64,000 nucleotides of DNA. Source: Streptomyces sp. H39-S7. GTDB taxonomy: Bacteria; Actinomycetota; Actinomycetes; Streptomycetales; Streptomycetaceae. The position numbers and the translations under genes are program-made. Below, one piece after another: positions 9,297 through 17,990 of this stretch. The notes below the pieces were generated by a model. That model was not told the DNA's origin and did not search any database. It saw only the letters and a list, made by a program, of their open reading frames with translations. Each line of letters starts with the position of its first letter. The stretch's first letter is position 1. The stretch covers positions 1 through 64,000 of the forward strand of contig NZ_JAPVLU010000003.1 of NCBI RefSeq assembly GCF_027158205.1. Reading direction: 5' to 3'.

Positions 9297-9396
9297 GGGG
9301 TGTCCCCGCAGGGCGGCAAACGAGTCCGACCCGCGCTGTGTAGTGGACACGAGCGTTTGCCGCCCGAGGAGATACCCCAGCGCGGCACCGACCCCG
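9297..9396. repeat. Hairpin repeat, right inverted copy
   Basis: Second copy of the repeat at 9042-9139, in opposite orientation. Its own ends are complementary (ggggtgtccccgcagggcgg against ccgcccgaggagatacccc), so each copy is an imperfect hairpin with GGCAAACG near the loop. It has the organisation of a small REP/MITE-like element without coding capacity. Confidence 0.8.
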
Positions 9397-9408
9397 AACG
9401 GCCACCTT

Positions 9409-9477
9409 GCGCACCGCCCACCCACCAGCGGAGCGTCCCCGCACCGTGCGCACCCACCCACCCGCGGAGCGTCCCCG
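9409..9477. repeat. Short tandem duplication
   Basis: Two near-identical units of about 33 and 30 bp, both ending in GCGGAGCGTCCCCG (9428-9441 and 9464-9477). They abut the stop codon of the ABC ATPase gene and end the 572-bp gene-free stretch. Nothing else recognisable remains in that gap. Confidence 0.7.
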
Positions 9478-10269
9478 TTACGCGACCGGGGCCGTGACGG
9501 AGCGGGGGTTGAAGCCGAAGGGGAGTTCGAGGCGGTGGGCCCGCATCAGGTCCTCGTCGCAGAGGAGTTCCTGGGTGCGGCCGTCGGCCGTGATGACGCC
9601 CTCGCTGAGCACCACCGCACGGGGGCACAGCTCCAGGGCATACGGCAGGTCGTGGGTGACCATCAGGACGGTGACGTCCAGCGAACGGAGGATGTCGGCG
9701 AGCTCGCGGCGGGACGCGGGGTCGAGGTTGGACGAGGGTTCGTCCAGGACCAGGATCTCCGGCCGCATCGCCAGGACGGTGGCCACGGCGACCCGGCGCC
9801 TCTGTCCGAAGGACAGGTGGTGCGGGGGGCGGGCCGCGAAGTCGGCCATGCCGACCTGGTCGAGGGCGGTCACGACCCGCGCCTCCAGCTCCGCGCCGCG
9901 CATCCCCGTGGTGGCCGGGCCGAAGGCCACGTCCTCCCGGACGGTCGGCATGAAGAGCTGGTCGTCGGGGTCCTGGAAGACGATGCCGACCCGGCGGCGG
10001 ATCTCGGCGAGGTGCTTCTTGCCGACGGGCAGGCCGCCGACGGTGACCGTGCCGGCGCCGCCGGTCAGGATCCCGTTGAGGTGCAGGACGAGCGTGGTCT
10101 TGCCCGCACCGTTGGGCCCGAGCAGCGCCACCCGCTCACCGCGCGCGACGCTCAGGTCGACACCGAAGAGGGCCTGGTGGCCGTCGGGGTAGGCGTAGGC
10201 GAGGCCGCGTACGTCGAGCGAGGGAGGCGTCATGCCGGCGACCGGATCACGGGTCAGTTCTGTGGTCAT
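9478..10269 (-). CDS. cbiO: ECF transporter ATPase (nickel/cobalt)
   Basis: ATP-binding subunit of the energy-coupling-factor importer encoded with the two genes upstream, 263 residues. Walker A is GPNGAGKTT (51-59), the ABC signature is LSFGQRRR and Walker B is ILVLDEPSS. The Q-loop and a switch His (VTHD) are present. ATG 10269 overlaps the cbiQ stop as ATGA, which shows translational coupling. Alternative upstream ATGs would sit inside cbiQ. With the CbiM-CbiN fusion as metal-binding component, the complex imports Ni2+ or Co2+. The Nur-like box favours nickel, so NikO is an equally apt name. Confidence 0.93.
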   Translation of the reverse strand: MTTELTRDPVAGMTPPSLDVRGLAYAYPDGHQALFGVDLSVARGERVALLGPNGAGKTTLVLHLNGILTGGAGTVTVGGLPVGKKHLAEIRRRVGIVFQDPDDQLFMPTVREDVAFGPATTGMRGAELEARVVTALDQVGMADFAARPPHHLSFGQRRRVAVATVLAMRPEILVLDEPSSNLDPASRRELADILRSLDVTVLMVTHDLPYALELCPRAVVLSEGVITADGRTQELLCDEDLMRAHRLELPFGFNPRSVTAPVA

Positions 10270-11030
10270 CTCAGCGTCCATCCTGTCAGGCAGACCGCCA
10301 GGGCCAGCACGGGGAGCACGGCGGCGTGCGACCACTGGGCCCGGGTGGCGGTGACGTCGTCGATGACGGGCATCGAGCCGGTGTAGCCGCGGCTGACCAT
10401 CGCCAGGTGGACGCGCTCACCGCGCTCGTAGGAGCGGATGAACAGCGCGCCCGCGGACTTCGCGAGGACCGGCCAGTGCCGGACGCCGCGGGCCCGGAAG
10501 CCGCGCGACTCCCGGGCGATCCGCATCCGCCGCATCTCGTCGGTGATGACGTCGCCGTAACGGATCATGAAGGACGCGATCTGCACGAGGAGCGGCGGCA
10601 TCCGCAGCCGCTGCAGGCCCAGCAGCAGCTCGCGCAGCTCGGTGGTGGCGGCGAGCAGGACGGACGCGGCGACGCCGAGGGTCCCCTTGGCCAGCACGTT
10701 CCACGCGCCCCACAGACCGCTCTCGCTCAGGGACAGGCCGAGGAAGTCGACGTGCGGGCCGGTCGCGACGAACGGCAGCAGGACCGCGAAGGCGACGAAC
10801 GGCACCTCGATGAGGAGCCTGCGGAGCAGGAAGGAGAGCGGGACGCGGGCGCGGAGCGCGACGGCGACGAGCAGGAGCGCGTACAGACCGAACGCCCACA
10901 CCGCCTCGCGCGGGGTGGAGACCACGACGAGGACGAAGCCGAAGACGGCCGCGATCTTGCAGTGCGGGGGCATGCCGTGCACGGGCGAGTGCCCGTGCCG
11001 GTAGAGCCGGTGCGCGTGTCCGGCGCCCAT
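10266..11030 (-). CDS. cbiQ: ECF transporter T component (nickel/cobalt permease)
   Basis: CbiQ/NikQ-family membrane protein, 254 residues, with about five hydrophobic helices and the two cytoplasmic Ala-Arg-X motifs typical of T components that couple to the ATPase (ARESRGFRARG and MVSRGYTG regions). It links the substrate-binding CbiMN to CbiO. It begins 1 bp after the cbiMN stop and its own stop overlaps cbiO, so the three genes are one transcript. The His-rich start (GHAHRLYRHGHS) fits a metal transporter. Confidence 0.92.
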   Translation of the reverse strand: MGAGHAHRLYRHGHSPVHGMPPHCKIAAVFGFVLVVVSTPREAVWAFGLYALLLVAVALRARVPLSFLLRRLLIEVPFVAFAVLLPFVATGPHVDFLGLSLSESGLWGAWNVLAKGTLGVAASVLLAATTELRELLLGLQRLRMPPLLVQIASFMIRYGDVITDEMRRMRIARESRGFRARGVRHWPVLAKSAGALFIRSYERGERVHLAMVSRGYTGSMPVIDDVTATRAQWSHAAVLPVLALAVCLTGWTLR

Positions 11031-11031
11031 G

Positions 11032-12132
11032 TCAGGCCTCCTGCCCCTGGACCGGGAGGCCGGTGTGCGTGCGGCGGCGCCGGACGACGAGGAAGACGCC
11101 GGAGCCGACGGTCAGGGTCGCGCCGACGCCGATGACACCGGCGAGGCCACCCGACAGCCGGGCGTCGCCGATGTCCTTGACGCTGTAGTCCGCGAGCGGG
11201 GAGTCCTCGGACGCGTGCGGCTTGGCCTTCGCGTCGATGCCCTTCTCCTGGGCGACCTTCTCCAGGCCGTCGGGGCTGGCGGAGGCGTAGTAGCTGACGC
11301 CGCCCGCGAGGGCCAGCGCCGCGATCAGGCCCGCGATCCAGACCGGGCGGTTGGAGCGGCCGGCGGGCGCGGGGGAGGTCACGGCAGCGGCGGGCGCCGG
11401 GGCGGCGGCCGTGACGGTGCTCGTACGGGCCGCGCCGGGCACCAGCGGGGCGCCGGTCGGCGTGGTGCGCAGCTCCAGCGGCTTGCTCAGCCCCCGGGCC
11501 CCGTAGACGAGGTCGGGGCGGACGGCGACGACCGCGCCGACGGTGGCCGCGGTGATCGCGGCCTCGCCGATGCCGATCAGCACATGGACGCCGACCATCG
11601 CGGTGGCGACCTTGCCGATCGCCACGTCGGTGGTGCCGCCGAGCCAGTAGATGGTGGTGAACGCGACGGCGGCGGCCGGCACCGAGACGACCGCGGCGGC
11701 GAACGACGCGACGGTGATGGAGGCGCGGCTGCGCGGCAGCACCTTCACCAGGCCGCGGAAGATCGCGTAGGCGACGACGGTCGTCACGATCGCCATGTCG
11801 GTGATGTTGGTGCCGAGCGCGGTGAGCCCGCCGTCCGCGAACAGCACGCCCTGCATCAGCAGGACCACGGACACGCAGAGGACCCCCGTGAAGGGGCCGA
11901 CGAGTATCGCCGCGAGCGCGCCGCCCAGCAGATGCCCGCTGGTGCCGGCGGCCACCGGGAAGTTCAGCATCTGGACGGCGAAGATGAAGGCGGCGACCAG
12001 ACCCGCGAGGGGCGCGGTCCGCTCGTCCAGTTCGCGGCGGGCGCCGCGCAGGCTGATCGCGACGGCCGCGATCGCGACGACACCGGTCGCCGCCGACACC
12101 GGGGTGTCGATGAATCCGTCGGGCACGTGCAT
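11032..12132 (-). CDS. cbiM: CbiM-CbiN (NikMN) fusion, substrate-binding component
   Basis: Metal-selecting membrane subunit of the ECF importer, 366 residues. The mature-like N-terminus MHVPDGF carries the essential His2 and the M-H-x-P-D-G signature of CbiM/NikM, in which the N-terminal amine and His2 ligate Ni2+ or Co2+. The CbiM membrane domain runs to about residue 215. A Pro/Ala-rich linker follows, then a CbiN-like domain with the PDGLE motif and a last helix before a basic tail. ATG 12132 is fixed by the required N-terminal motif and has GAGGGG 6 nt upstream. Separate cbiN is absent because it is fused here. Expression is probably nickel-repressed through the site at 12186-12202. Confidence 0.93.
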   Translation of the reverse strand: MHVPDGFIDTPVSAATGVVAIAAVAISLRGARRELDERTAPLAGLVAAFIFAVQMLNFPVAAGTSGHLLGGALAAILVGPFTGVLCVSVVLLMQGVLFADGGLTALGTNITDMAIVTTVVAYAIFRGLVKVLPRSRASITVASFAAAVVSVPAAAVAFTTIYWLGGTTDVAIGKVATAMVGVHVLIGIGEAAITAATVGAVVAVRPDLVYGARGLSKPLELRTTPTGAPLVPGAARTSTVTAAAPAPAAAVTSPAPAGRSNRPVWIAGLIAALALAGGVSYYASASPDGLEKVAQEKGIDAKAKPHASEDSPLADYSVKDIGDARLSGGLAGVIGVGATLTVGSGVFLVVRRRRTHTGLPVQGQEA

Positions 12133-12185
12133 GGGGTTCCCCTCGAGTCCTGCCTCCTGGCCAATCGCTCGATGATACCGGCTTC

Positions 12186-12202
12186 CTGCAAACGGTGTGC
12201 AA
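12186..12202 (-). promoter_or_regulatory. Nur-like (nickel uptake regulator) box
   Basis: On the reverse strand TTGCAC-ACCGT-TTGCAG, 54 bp before cbiM. It matches the Streptomyces Nur consensus TTGCAA-N5-TTGCAA at 10 of 12 positions and keeps both TGCA cores. Nur is a Fur-family repressor of nickel uptake, so this supports nickel as the transported ion. Confidence 0.6.
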
Positions 12203-12262
12203 GAGCGGTTCTGATGCAGTGGAGGCGCGCACGAGTTGCCCGCACTCCCCATGCCCAGAACC

Positions 12263-15200
12263 ATGGGGAAGGTGATCGATGGCGCGTATCTCCGGTATCC
12301 GCACGTCCATGGGGAACTGCTGTGCTTCATCGCCGAGGACGATGTCTGGGTCGCACCGCTGGGGCGGCCCGGCGACGCCCCCGGCCGGGCCTGGCGGGTC
12401 ACGGCCGACCGCACCCGGGCCGGCTCGCCGCGCTTCTCGCCGGACGGCTCCACCATCGCCTTCACCTCGTGGCGCAGCCTGGACCCGGAGATCCACCTGG
12501 CCCCGGTGGACGGCGGCGCGGCCCGCCGTCTGACGTACTGGGGCAGCTTCGACACCCGGGTGTGCTCCTGGACGCCCGACGGGCAGATCCTCGCGGTCTC
12601 CTCGCACGGCCAGCCGTTCTCGTACTTCTCCTGGGCCCACAGCGTGCCCACCACCGGCGGTCCGGGCGGCCGGCTGCCGTGGGGCCCGGTCTCGGACATC
12701 GCGGTGAGCGACGTCGCCGGGGAGCGCCACACGCTGCTGCTGAGCGGCACCCCGCCGCACGAGCCGCACGCCTGGAAGCGGTACCGGGGCGGTGCGACGG
12801 GACGGCTGTGGCTGCACGGCGAGCGGCTGGCGCCGAGGATCGACGGACACCTCAACTCGCCGATGTTCGTGGGTGACCGGATCGGCTTCCTCTCCGACCA
12901 TGAGGGGATCGGCAATCTGTACTCGTGCGCGCCGGACGGCACGGACCTGCGCCGCCACACCGACCACGCGGACTTCTACGCCCGCAGCGCCGCGACCGAC
13001 GGCGAGCGCGTCGTCTACCAGTGCGCGGGCGAGCTGTGGATCGTCGACGACCTCTCCCCCGGCGCCCGGCCGCGCAAGCTGGACGTCCGGCTGGGCGGCC
13101 CCCGCGCCGGCCGGCGGCCCTACCAGGTGCCGGCCGCCGCACACCTGGACGGCCTGGCCTGCGACCGGACCGGCCGCGCCAGCGCCGTCTGCGTCCGGGG
13201 CAGCCTCTACTGGCTGACCCACCGCGACGGCCCGGCCCGCACCATCGCCGACGAGCCGGGCGCGCGGGTCCGGCTGCCCGAGATGCTCGGGGACACCGGC
13301 CGGATCGCCTTCGTCACCGACGCGGAGGGCGAGGACGGCATCGAGATCGCCCATCTGCCGGGCCGGGCCAGCCGTCCGGCGGTCCGCGCGGTGCTGGAGG
13401 GCCTCGACGAGGACGACGTCACGGACGGCCCGGACGACGAAGCCGCGGATCCTCCGGAAACCCCCGTCTCCACCGGCACCGCCGGCCGCGCCGCCGTGAC
13501 CGGCACCGGGCCCCGGCTCGGGGTCGGCGAGCTGGGCCGCGTACTGGAAATGGTCTCGTCCCCGGACGGCCGCACCCTCGCCGTCGCCGCGAACGACGGG
13601 CGGCTGCTGCTCGTCGCCACCGGCGAGGGGGGCCACGCGGGCGAGAACGGCGCCGGGGCCGGATCCGGCTTCGTGACCGACCCCGACCACGCGGACAAGG
13701 CGTCCGGGACCGTGATCGAGCTGATCAGGTCCACCAACGGCCCCGTCCGCGACCTCGCGTTCTCCCCCGACTCGGCCTGGCTGACGTGGTCCCACCCCAA
13801 CATCGGGCGGTCCCTGCGCTCGGTGAAGATCGCCAAGCTCGCCGACCGCACGATCATCGACGTGACCAACGGCCGCTTCGAGGACGAGCAGCCGGTCTTC
13901 ACCCTCGACGGCCGCTATCTGGCGTTCCTGTCCTGGCGCGGCTTCGACCCGGTCTACGACGTGCACACCGGCGACCTGTCGTTCCCGCTCGGCTGCCGCC
14001 CCTACCTCGTGCCGCTGAACTCCGCGACGCCGTCACCGTTCGCGCTGCCCGTCGACGGCCGCCCGATCGGCGGCGGCCTGGACCCGGCGGAGAGCGGCGG
14101 CGACGGTCCGGTGGTGGTCGAGACGGAGGGGCTGGCGAGCCGCGTCACGCCGTTCCCGGTCCCGGCGTCCAAGTACTCGGCGCTGGAGCCGGTGCACAAC
14201 GGCCTGGTCTGGCTGCGCTGGCCGATCTCCGGCGCGCTCGGCGAGACGTTCACCAACCCCACGGACCCGTCGGCGCGCCCGACCCTGGAGTACTACAACC
14301 TGGGCAAATCCAAGCGGACCGAGCTCGTCCGCCACATGGACTGGTACGCGGTCAGCGGTGACGGCCGGCGGCTGGCGGTCTTCGACGAGGGGGAGCTGGC
14401 GGTCCTGCCGGCCACCGAGCTCGGGGACGACGACTCGACCGTCTACGTCGACATGCGGCGCATCCTGCACGAGGTCGACCCGCCCTCCGAATGGCAGCAG
14501 TCCTACGCCGAGGCCGGCCGGCTCATCCGCGACTACTTCTGGGCCCCCGACATGTGCGGCATCGACTGGCCCGCGATCCTCGACCAGTACCGGCCGCTGG
14601 TCGAACGCGTCGCCACCCCGGACGAGTTCGCCGATCTGCTGCGCGAAGTCCTCGGCGAGCTGGGCACGTCGCACGCCTACGTCAGCCCCGCCCGCCGCAA
14701 CGAGGGGCCGGCGCACTACCAGCGGCCGATCGGGCTGCTGGGCGCCAACTTCCAGCACAACAAGGACGGTACGTGGATGGTGGCGCGGATCCTGCCCGGC
14801 GACTCCTCGGACTCCAAGGCCCGCTCCCCGCTGGCCGGCACCGGCATCCGCGAGGGGGCGGTGCTCACCCATGTCGACGGGCGTCCCGTCGACCCGTGCG
14901 CGGGACCGTACCCGCTGCTCGCGGGCGCGGGCGGCACGACCGTGGAGCTGACGTTCACCCCGCCCGGCGAGGGGCACCCGCGCCGGGTCGCCGTCGTCCC
15001 GCTGATCGACGAACGGCCGCTGCGCTACCAGGACTGGGTCGCCAAGCGGCGCTCCGTCGTGAGGAGCCTGAGCGGCGGCCGGTGCGGCTATCTGCACATC
15101 CCCGACATGGGCGGTTCCGGCTGGGCGCAGTTCAACCGCGACCTGCGGATGGAGGTCGCCTACGAGGCACTCATCGTGGACGTGCGGGGCAACGCGGGCG

Positions 15201-15703
15201 GCCACATCAGCGAACTCGTCGTCGAGAAGCTCACCCGCACCATCCTGGGCTGGGACCTGACCCGCAACGCGCAGCCCGTCTCGTACGCGAGCAACGCGCC
15301 GCGCGGTCCGGTCGTCGCGCTCGCCGACGAGGCGACCTCCTCCGACGGCGACATGATCACCGCCGCGTTCAAACTGCTCGGCATCGGGCCGGTGGTGGGG
15401 CTGCGGACGTGGGGCGGCGTGGTCGGGATGACCGGCCGGCACACGCTGGGGGACGGCACGGTGATCACGGTGCCGATGAACGCGGGCTGGTTCGACGCGT
15501 ACGAGTGGAGCGTCGAGAACTACGGCGTCGACCCCGATGTCGAGGCCCTGCGCACCCCGCTGGACTGGGCGGAAGGGCGGCACGCCCAGCTGGGCGTGGC
15601 GGTGAAGACGGCCCTCGCGCTGCTGGCCGAGCACCCCGCCGTCGTCCCGCCGGACCTCTCCCGGCGCCCGGACCGCCGCCGGCCGCCGCTGCCGCCGCGC
15701 TGA
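12263..15703 (+). CDS. tri: Tricorn protease homologue (S41 family)
   Basis: Large cytoplasmic peptidase, about 1146 residues, that degrades oligopeptides downstream of the proteasome. Order: N-terminal six-bladed and seven-bladed propeller regions rich in FSPDG/WxxDG repeats, then the C1, PDZ and C2 catalytic domains. The tetrad is visible: Ser803-His804 in GTSHAY, nucleophile Ser1027 in TSSDGD and Glu1085 in EWSVENYG. The 58-residue distance between the last two equals that in Thermoplasma tricorn (Ser965, Glu1023). It is longer than usual (about 1070) because of a Gly/Asp/Thr-rich insert near 390-420. The start is uncertain: ATG 12251, ATG 12263 and GTG 12272 are all in frame, and none has an ideal ribosome-binding site. 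It diverges from cbiM. Confidence 0.9.
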   Translation: MGKVIDGAYLRYPHVHGELLCFIAEDDVWVAPLGRPGDAPGRAWRVTADRTRAGSPRFSPDGSTIAFTSWRSLDPEIHLAPVDGGAARRLTYWGSFDTRVCSWTPDGQILAVSSHGQPFSYFSWAHSVPTTGGPGGRLPWGPVSDIAVSDVAGERHTLLLSGTPPHEPHAWKRYRGGATGRLWLHGERLAPRIDGHLNSPMFVGDRIGFLSDHEGIGNLYSCAPDGTDLRRHTDHADFYARSAATDGERVVYQCAGELWIVDDLSPGARPRKLDVRLGGPRAGRRPYQVPAAAHLDGLACDRTGRASAVCVRGSLYWLTHRDGPARTIADEPGARVRLPEMLGDTGRIAFVTDAEGEDGIEIAHLPGRASRPAVRAVLEGLDEDDVTDGPDDEAADPPETPVSTGTAGRAAVTGTGPRLGVGELGRVLEMVSSPDGRTLAVAANDGRLLLVATGEGGHAGENGAGAGSGFVTDPDHADKASGTVIELIRSTNGPVRDLAFSPDSAWLTWSHPNIGRSLRSVKIAKLADRTIIDVTNGRFEDEQPVFTLDGRYLAFLSWRGFDPVYDVHTGDLSFPLGCRPYLVPLNSATPSPFALPVDGRPIGGGLDPAESGGDGPVVVETEGLASRVTPFPVPASKYSALEPVHNGLVWLRWPISGALGETFTNPTDPSARPTLEYYNLGKSKRTELVRHMDWYAVSGDGRRLAVFDEGELAVLPATELGDDDSTVYVDMRRILHEVDPPSEWQQSYAEAGRLIRDYFWAPDMCGIDWPAILDQYRPLVERVATPDEFADLLREVLGELGTSHAYVSPARRNEGPAHYQRPIGLLGANFQHNKDGTWMVARILPGDSSDSKARSPLAGTGIREGAVLTHVDGRPVDPCAGPYPLLAGAGGTTVELTFTPPGEGHPRRVAVVPLIDERPLRYQDWVAKRRSVVRSLSGGRCGYLHIPDMGGSGWAQFNRDLRMEVAYEALIVDVRGNAGGHISELVVEKLTRTILGWDLTRNAQPVSYASNAPRGPVVALADEATSSDGDMITAAFKLLGIGPVVGLRTWGGVVGMTGRHTLGDGTVITVPMNAGWFDAYEWSVENYGVDPDVEALRTPLDWAEGRHAQLGVAVKTALALLAEHPAVVPPDLSRRPDRRRPPLPPR

Positions 15704-15758
15704 AGCGGCCGTTCCGCAGCGGCTCTTGGGCGGCTCTTGGGCGGATCGGCGCAGCAGG

Positions 15759-15789
15759 AAGGGGCGCACCCGTCACGGGTGCGCCCCTT
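15759..15789. terminator. Bidirectional terminator
   Basis: Inverted repeat with 14 paired bases (AAGGGGCGCACCCG and its complement) and a 3-nt loop, A-run before and TT after. It lies between the convergent tricorn and CsbD-like genes and can serve both. Confidence 0.9.
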
Positions 15790-15813
15790 CACCGATCATG
15801 CCGCGCAAGCAGA

Positions 15814-16005
15814 CTAGCTCCAGTTGTCCTGGGCGTCCTCGGCCGCGTCCCGGGCCTTGTTCTGGCCCTGGTCACGCATGTCGGCGGTCTTGTCGCGCGC
15901 CTGGTCCGCGCCCTTGGCGGACTTGTCACGCTTCTCGCCCATGGCCTCCTTGGCCTTGTTCGAGAGGTCGCCGGCCTTGTCCTTGAACTGGTCGAAACCG
16001 CCCAT
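15814..16005 (-). CDS. Small hydrophilic CsbD-like stress protein
   Basis: 63-residue, highly charged, Lys/Asp/Ala-rich protein (FKDKAGDL, KAKEAMGEK, ADQARDKTADM). The heptad-like spacing predicts amphipathic helix, as in CsbD and LEA-type general stress proteins. Proteins of this kind are often sigma-B-controlled in Streptomyces, but I see no convincing promoter. ATG 16005 has a perfect GGAGGAG site. It stands alone between the tricorn gene and the SDR operon. No function beyond stress-associated is claimed. Confidence 0.8.
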   Translation of the reverse strand: MGGFDQFKDKAGDLSNKAKEAMGEKRDKSAKGADQARDKTADMRDQGQNKARDAAEDAQDNWS

Positions 16006-16110
16006 GATCTACTCCTCCTGGAGTTAGTGGTGATGGGGCCTCGATCAGATTGACACGAGTGGACACACCTCGCATGTCGGGAGGAAACGACCAGGTCAGC
16101 TATCCCTTCG

Positions 16111-17007
16111 TCACCCTACGGAGCGTGACGACTGCGCTGCCTCGTCCGCCTCTCCACCCCGGCCGACGAGCCCCCGCCGGGTGCCGGCGGTCGCGGCGAA
16201 CTTCGGCTCCGCCTTGCGCATCTCGCGCTGCCCGAGGGCGCCGCCGATGACCGACGGCAGGTACCCGCGGATCGACTGCATGCCGCGCAGCCACCACTGC
16301 GCGTACACATGCGGGGAGCGCCGCTCGATCCCGGCGACGATCCGCTCGACGGCCGGCTCCAGCGGGTAGGTGCGGTTCGTCGGCCACGGCAGTTTGGCGC
16401 GCATGTACCGCATCAGCTCGTCCTCGTCGGCGCCGCGCACCATGTCGGTGTCGGTCCAGCTCAGGTAGCCGACGCCGACCTTGACGCCCTTGTGGCCGAC
16501 TTCGGCCCGCAGGCTGTGCGCGAACGCCTCCACGCCCGACTTGCTCGCGCAGTACGCGGTCATCATCGGGGCCGGGGTGATCGCCGCCAGCGAGGCGATC
16601 TGCAGCAGGTAGCCGCGCGAGGTGAGGAGCGCGGGCAGGAAGGCGCGGGCGGTGGTGACGCTGCCCAGCAGGTTGACCTTGATGACCCGCTCGAACGCGA
16701 CGGGGTCGGAGTCCAGGAACGGTCCGCCGGTCGCGACACCCGCGTTGGCGACCACGACGTCGATCCGTCCGAAGTGCTCCAGGATCTCGGCCGCGGCCCG
16801 CTCCATCGCCGCGAGGTCGGTGACATCGGCGACCCAGTGCGCCGCACCGCCGCCGAGCCCCTCCGCCACCAGCTTCAGCTCGTCGGGCTCCAGGCCGACG
16901 AGCGCCAGCTTGGCGCCGCGCCGCGCGAGCTTGCGCGCGAGCAGCTCGCCCACCCCGCGGGCGGCACCGGTGACCACAACGACCTGTCCGTTCAACGACT
17001 GGCTCAT
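16111..17007 (-). CDS. Short-chain dehydrogenase/reductase
   Basis: Classical SDR, 298 residues. NAD(P)-binding motif TGAARGVG (13-20), NAG at 88-90 and the catalytic Ser139, Tyr152 and Lys156 (YCASK) are all present. The C-terminal extension of about 50 residues (WWLRGMQSIRGYLP) is typical of the membrane-associated SDRs that follow Baeyer-Villiger monooxygenases. ATG 17007 overlaps the stop of the hydrolase gene as ATGA. It is the last gene of a three-gene operon and probably oxidises or reduces an alcohol/ketone that feeds or leaves the monooxygenase. Substrate unknown. Confidence 0.9.
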   Translation of the reverse strand: MSQSLNGQVVVVTGAARGVGELLARKLARRGAKLALVGLEPDELKLVAEGLGGGAAHWVADVTDLAAMERAAAEILEHFGRIDVVVANAGVATGGPFLDSDPVAFERVIKVNLLGSVTTARAFLPALLTSRGYLLQIASLAAITPAPMMTAYCASKSGVEAFAHSLRAEVGHKGVKVGVGYLSWTDTDMVRGADEDELMRYMRAKLPWPTNRTYPLEPAVERIVAGIERRSPHVYAQWWLRGMQSIRGYLPSVIGGALGQREMRKAEPKFAATAGTRRGLVGRGGEADEAAQSSRSVG

Positions 17008-17990
17008 ACCGTCTTCTCCTTCACGGAAAGGTGCTGCTGGGCCGGGAGCTGGGCCGGCGGATGGGGCGGCAGGTGGTCCTTGACCAGACCGCGGACGACG
17101 CCCGCGACCGCGTCCGTGCCTTCGATGGGTGTCATGTGGCCCAGACCCTCGAGCTCGGTCAGCCCCAGGCAGTTGGGGAGCGCGGCGGCCATGCCGCGCG
17201 CGTGCACCGGCGGGGTGAGCTTGTCCGCCGTGCCGACCAGGACTGCGGTCGGCGCGGTGAGCCCGCCGAGCGCCGCGTCCAGGTCGAGCCCGGCCAGCAC
17301 CCGTCCCCACGCGGAGCGCGGCCGGGTCCCGCAGGCGTGCACGATCCGCGCGGTCGCGGCGACCTGTTCGGGCGTCGAACCCGCCGCCATCACGCCGTAC
17401 TTGAGCGCGGCGCGCGACATCCCGCTGACCGGACCGAGCGGGGCGCGCGAGCTGAGCAGCAACCGGTGGAAGCCGTCGCGGACCTTCTGCGAACGGAACC
17501 GCGGCGGCAGCACCTGGGTCTCGGCGAGCAGCCGTCCGCTCCCGGTGCTGGCCAGCAGGGCGGCGGCGGTGCGGGCCCGTACGACCGCGCGTCCCGAGGC
17601 GGCCATCAGCGTCATGCCGCCCATCGAGTGCCCGACCAGCACCGCCCGCTCCCCCTCGGGGACGACGGCTTCCAGCACCGCCGTCAGGTCGTCGGCCAGC
17701 GCCCGCGTGCTGTAGCCCTTGCGGTCGGGCGTGCCGCTGCGGCCGTGTCCGCGCTGGTCGTAGGCGACCACCTGGAAGTCGGCCGCCAGGTTTCGGATCA
17801 GTGGCGCCCAGAAGATCGTGGAACAGGTCCAGCCGTGGATCAGGACGACGGTCGGCCGGTCGGCGGGACCGTGCTCCTCGACGTGGATCCGGGTGCCGTC
17901 CGCCGAGGTCACGGTCAGCTCGCGGCGCGGCGGGGGAAGGGTGAACGGGCTGTCCGCCGCTGTCGCGTTCTTCGCGGTGATCCTGCTCAT
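17004..17990 (-). CDS. Alpha/beta hydrolase (esterase/lipase type)
   Basis: 328-residue alpha/beta-hydrolase. The oxyanion region is HGWTCST (52-58), the nucleophile elbow is GHSMGG (Ser122), the acid is likely in VGTADKLTPP and the base in GLGHMTP. There is no signal peptide. It is coupled on both sides: its ATG overlaps the monooxygenase stop and its stop overlaps the SDR start. An esterase after a Baeyer-Villiger enzyme makes sense, since it would cleave the ester or lactone product (inference from context). Confidence 0.88.
   Translation of the reverse strand: MSRITAKNATAADSPFTLPPPRRELTVTSADGTRIHVEEHGPADRPTVVLIHGWTCSTIFWAPLIRNLAADFQVVAYDQRGHGRSGTPDRKGYSTRALADDLTAVLEAVVPEGERAVLVGHSMGGMTLMAASGRAVVRARTAAALLASTGSGRLLAETQVLPPRFRSQKVRDGFHRLLLSSRAPLGPVSGMSRAALKYGVMAAGSTPEQVAATARIVHACGTRPRSAWGRVLAGLDLDAALGGLTAPTAVLVGTADKLTPPVHARGMAAALPNCLGLTELEGLGHMTPIEGTDAVAGVVRGLVKDHLPPHPPAQLPAQQHLSVKEKTV

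Noticed and set aside
9042-9396. Insertion sequence
   Set aside because: Inverted repeats are present but enclose only about 160 bp with no transposase frame and no target-site duplication that I could see.
12133-12235. Cobalamin riboswitch ahead of cbiM
   Set aside because: The leader is only about 100 bp and lacks the conserved B12-box and the surrounding junction; the Nur-like site explains it better.
10727-13966. Over 1000-codon reverse frame across the nickel transporter and tricorn
   Set aside because: It overlaps three well-supported genes, has low-complexity Arg/Gly/His composition and no ribosome-binding site; another antisense shadow.
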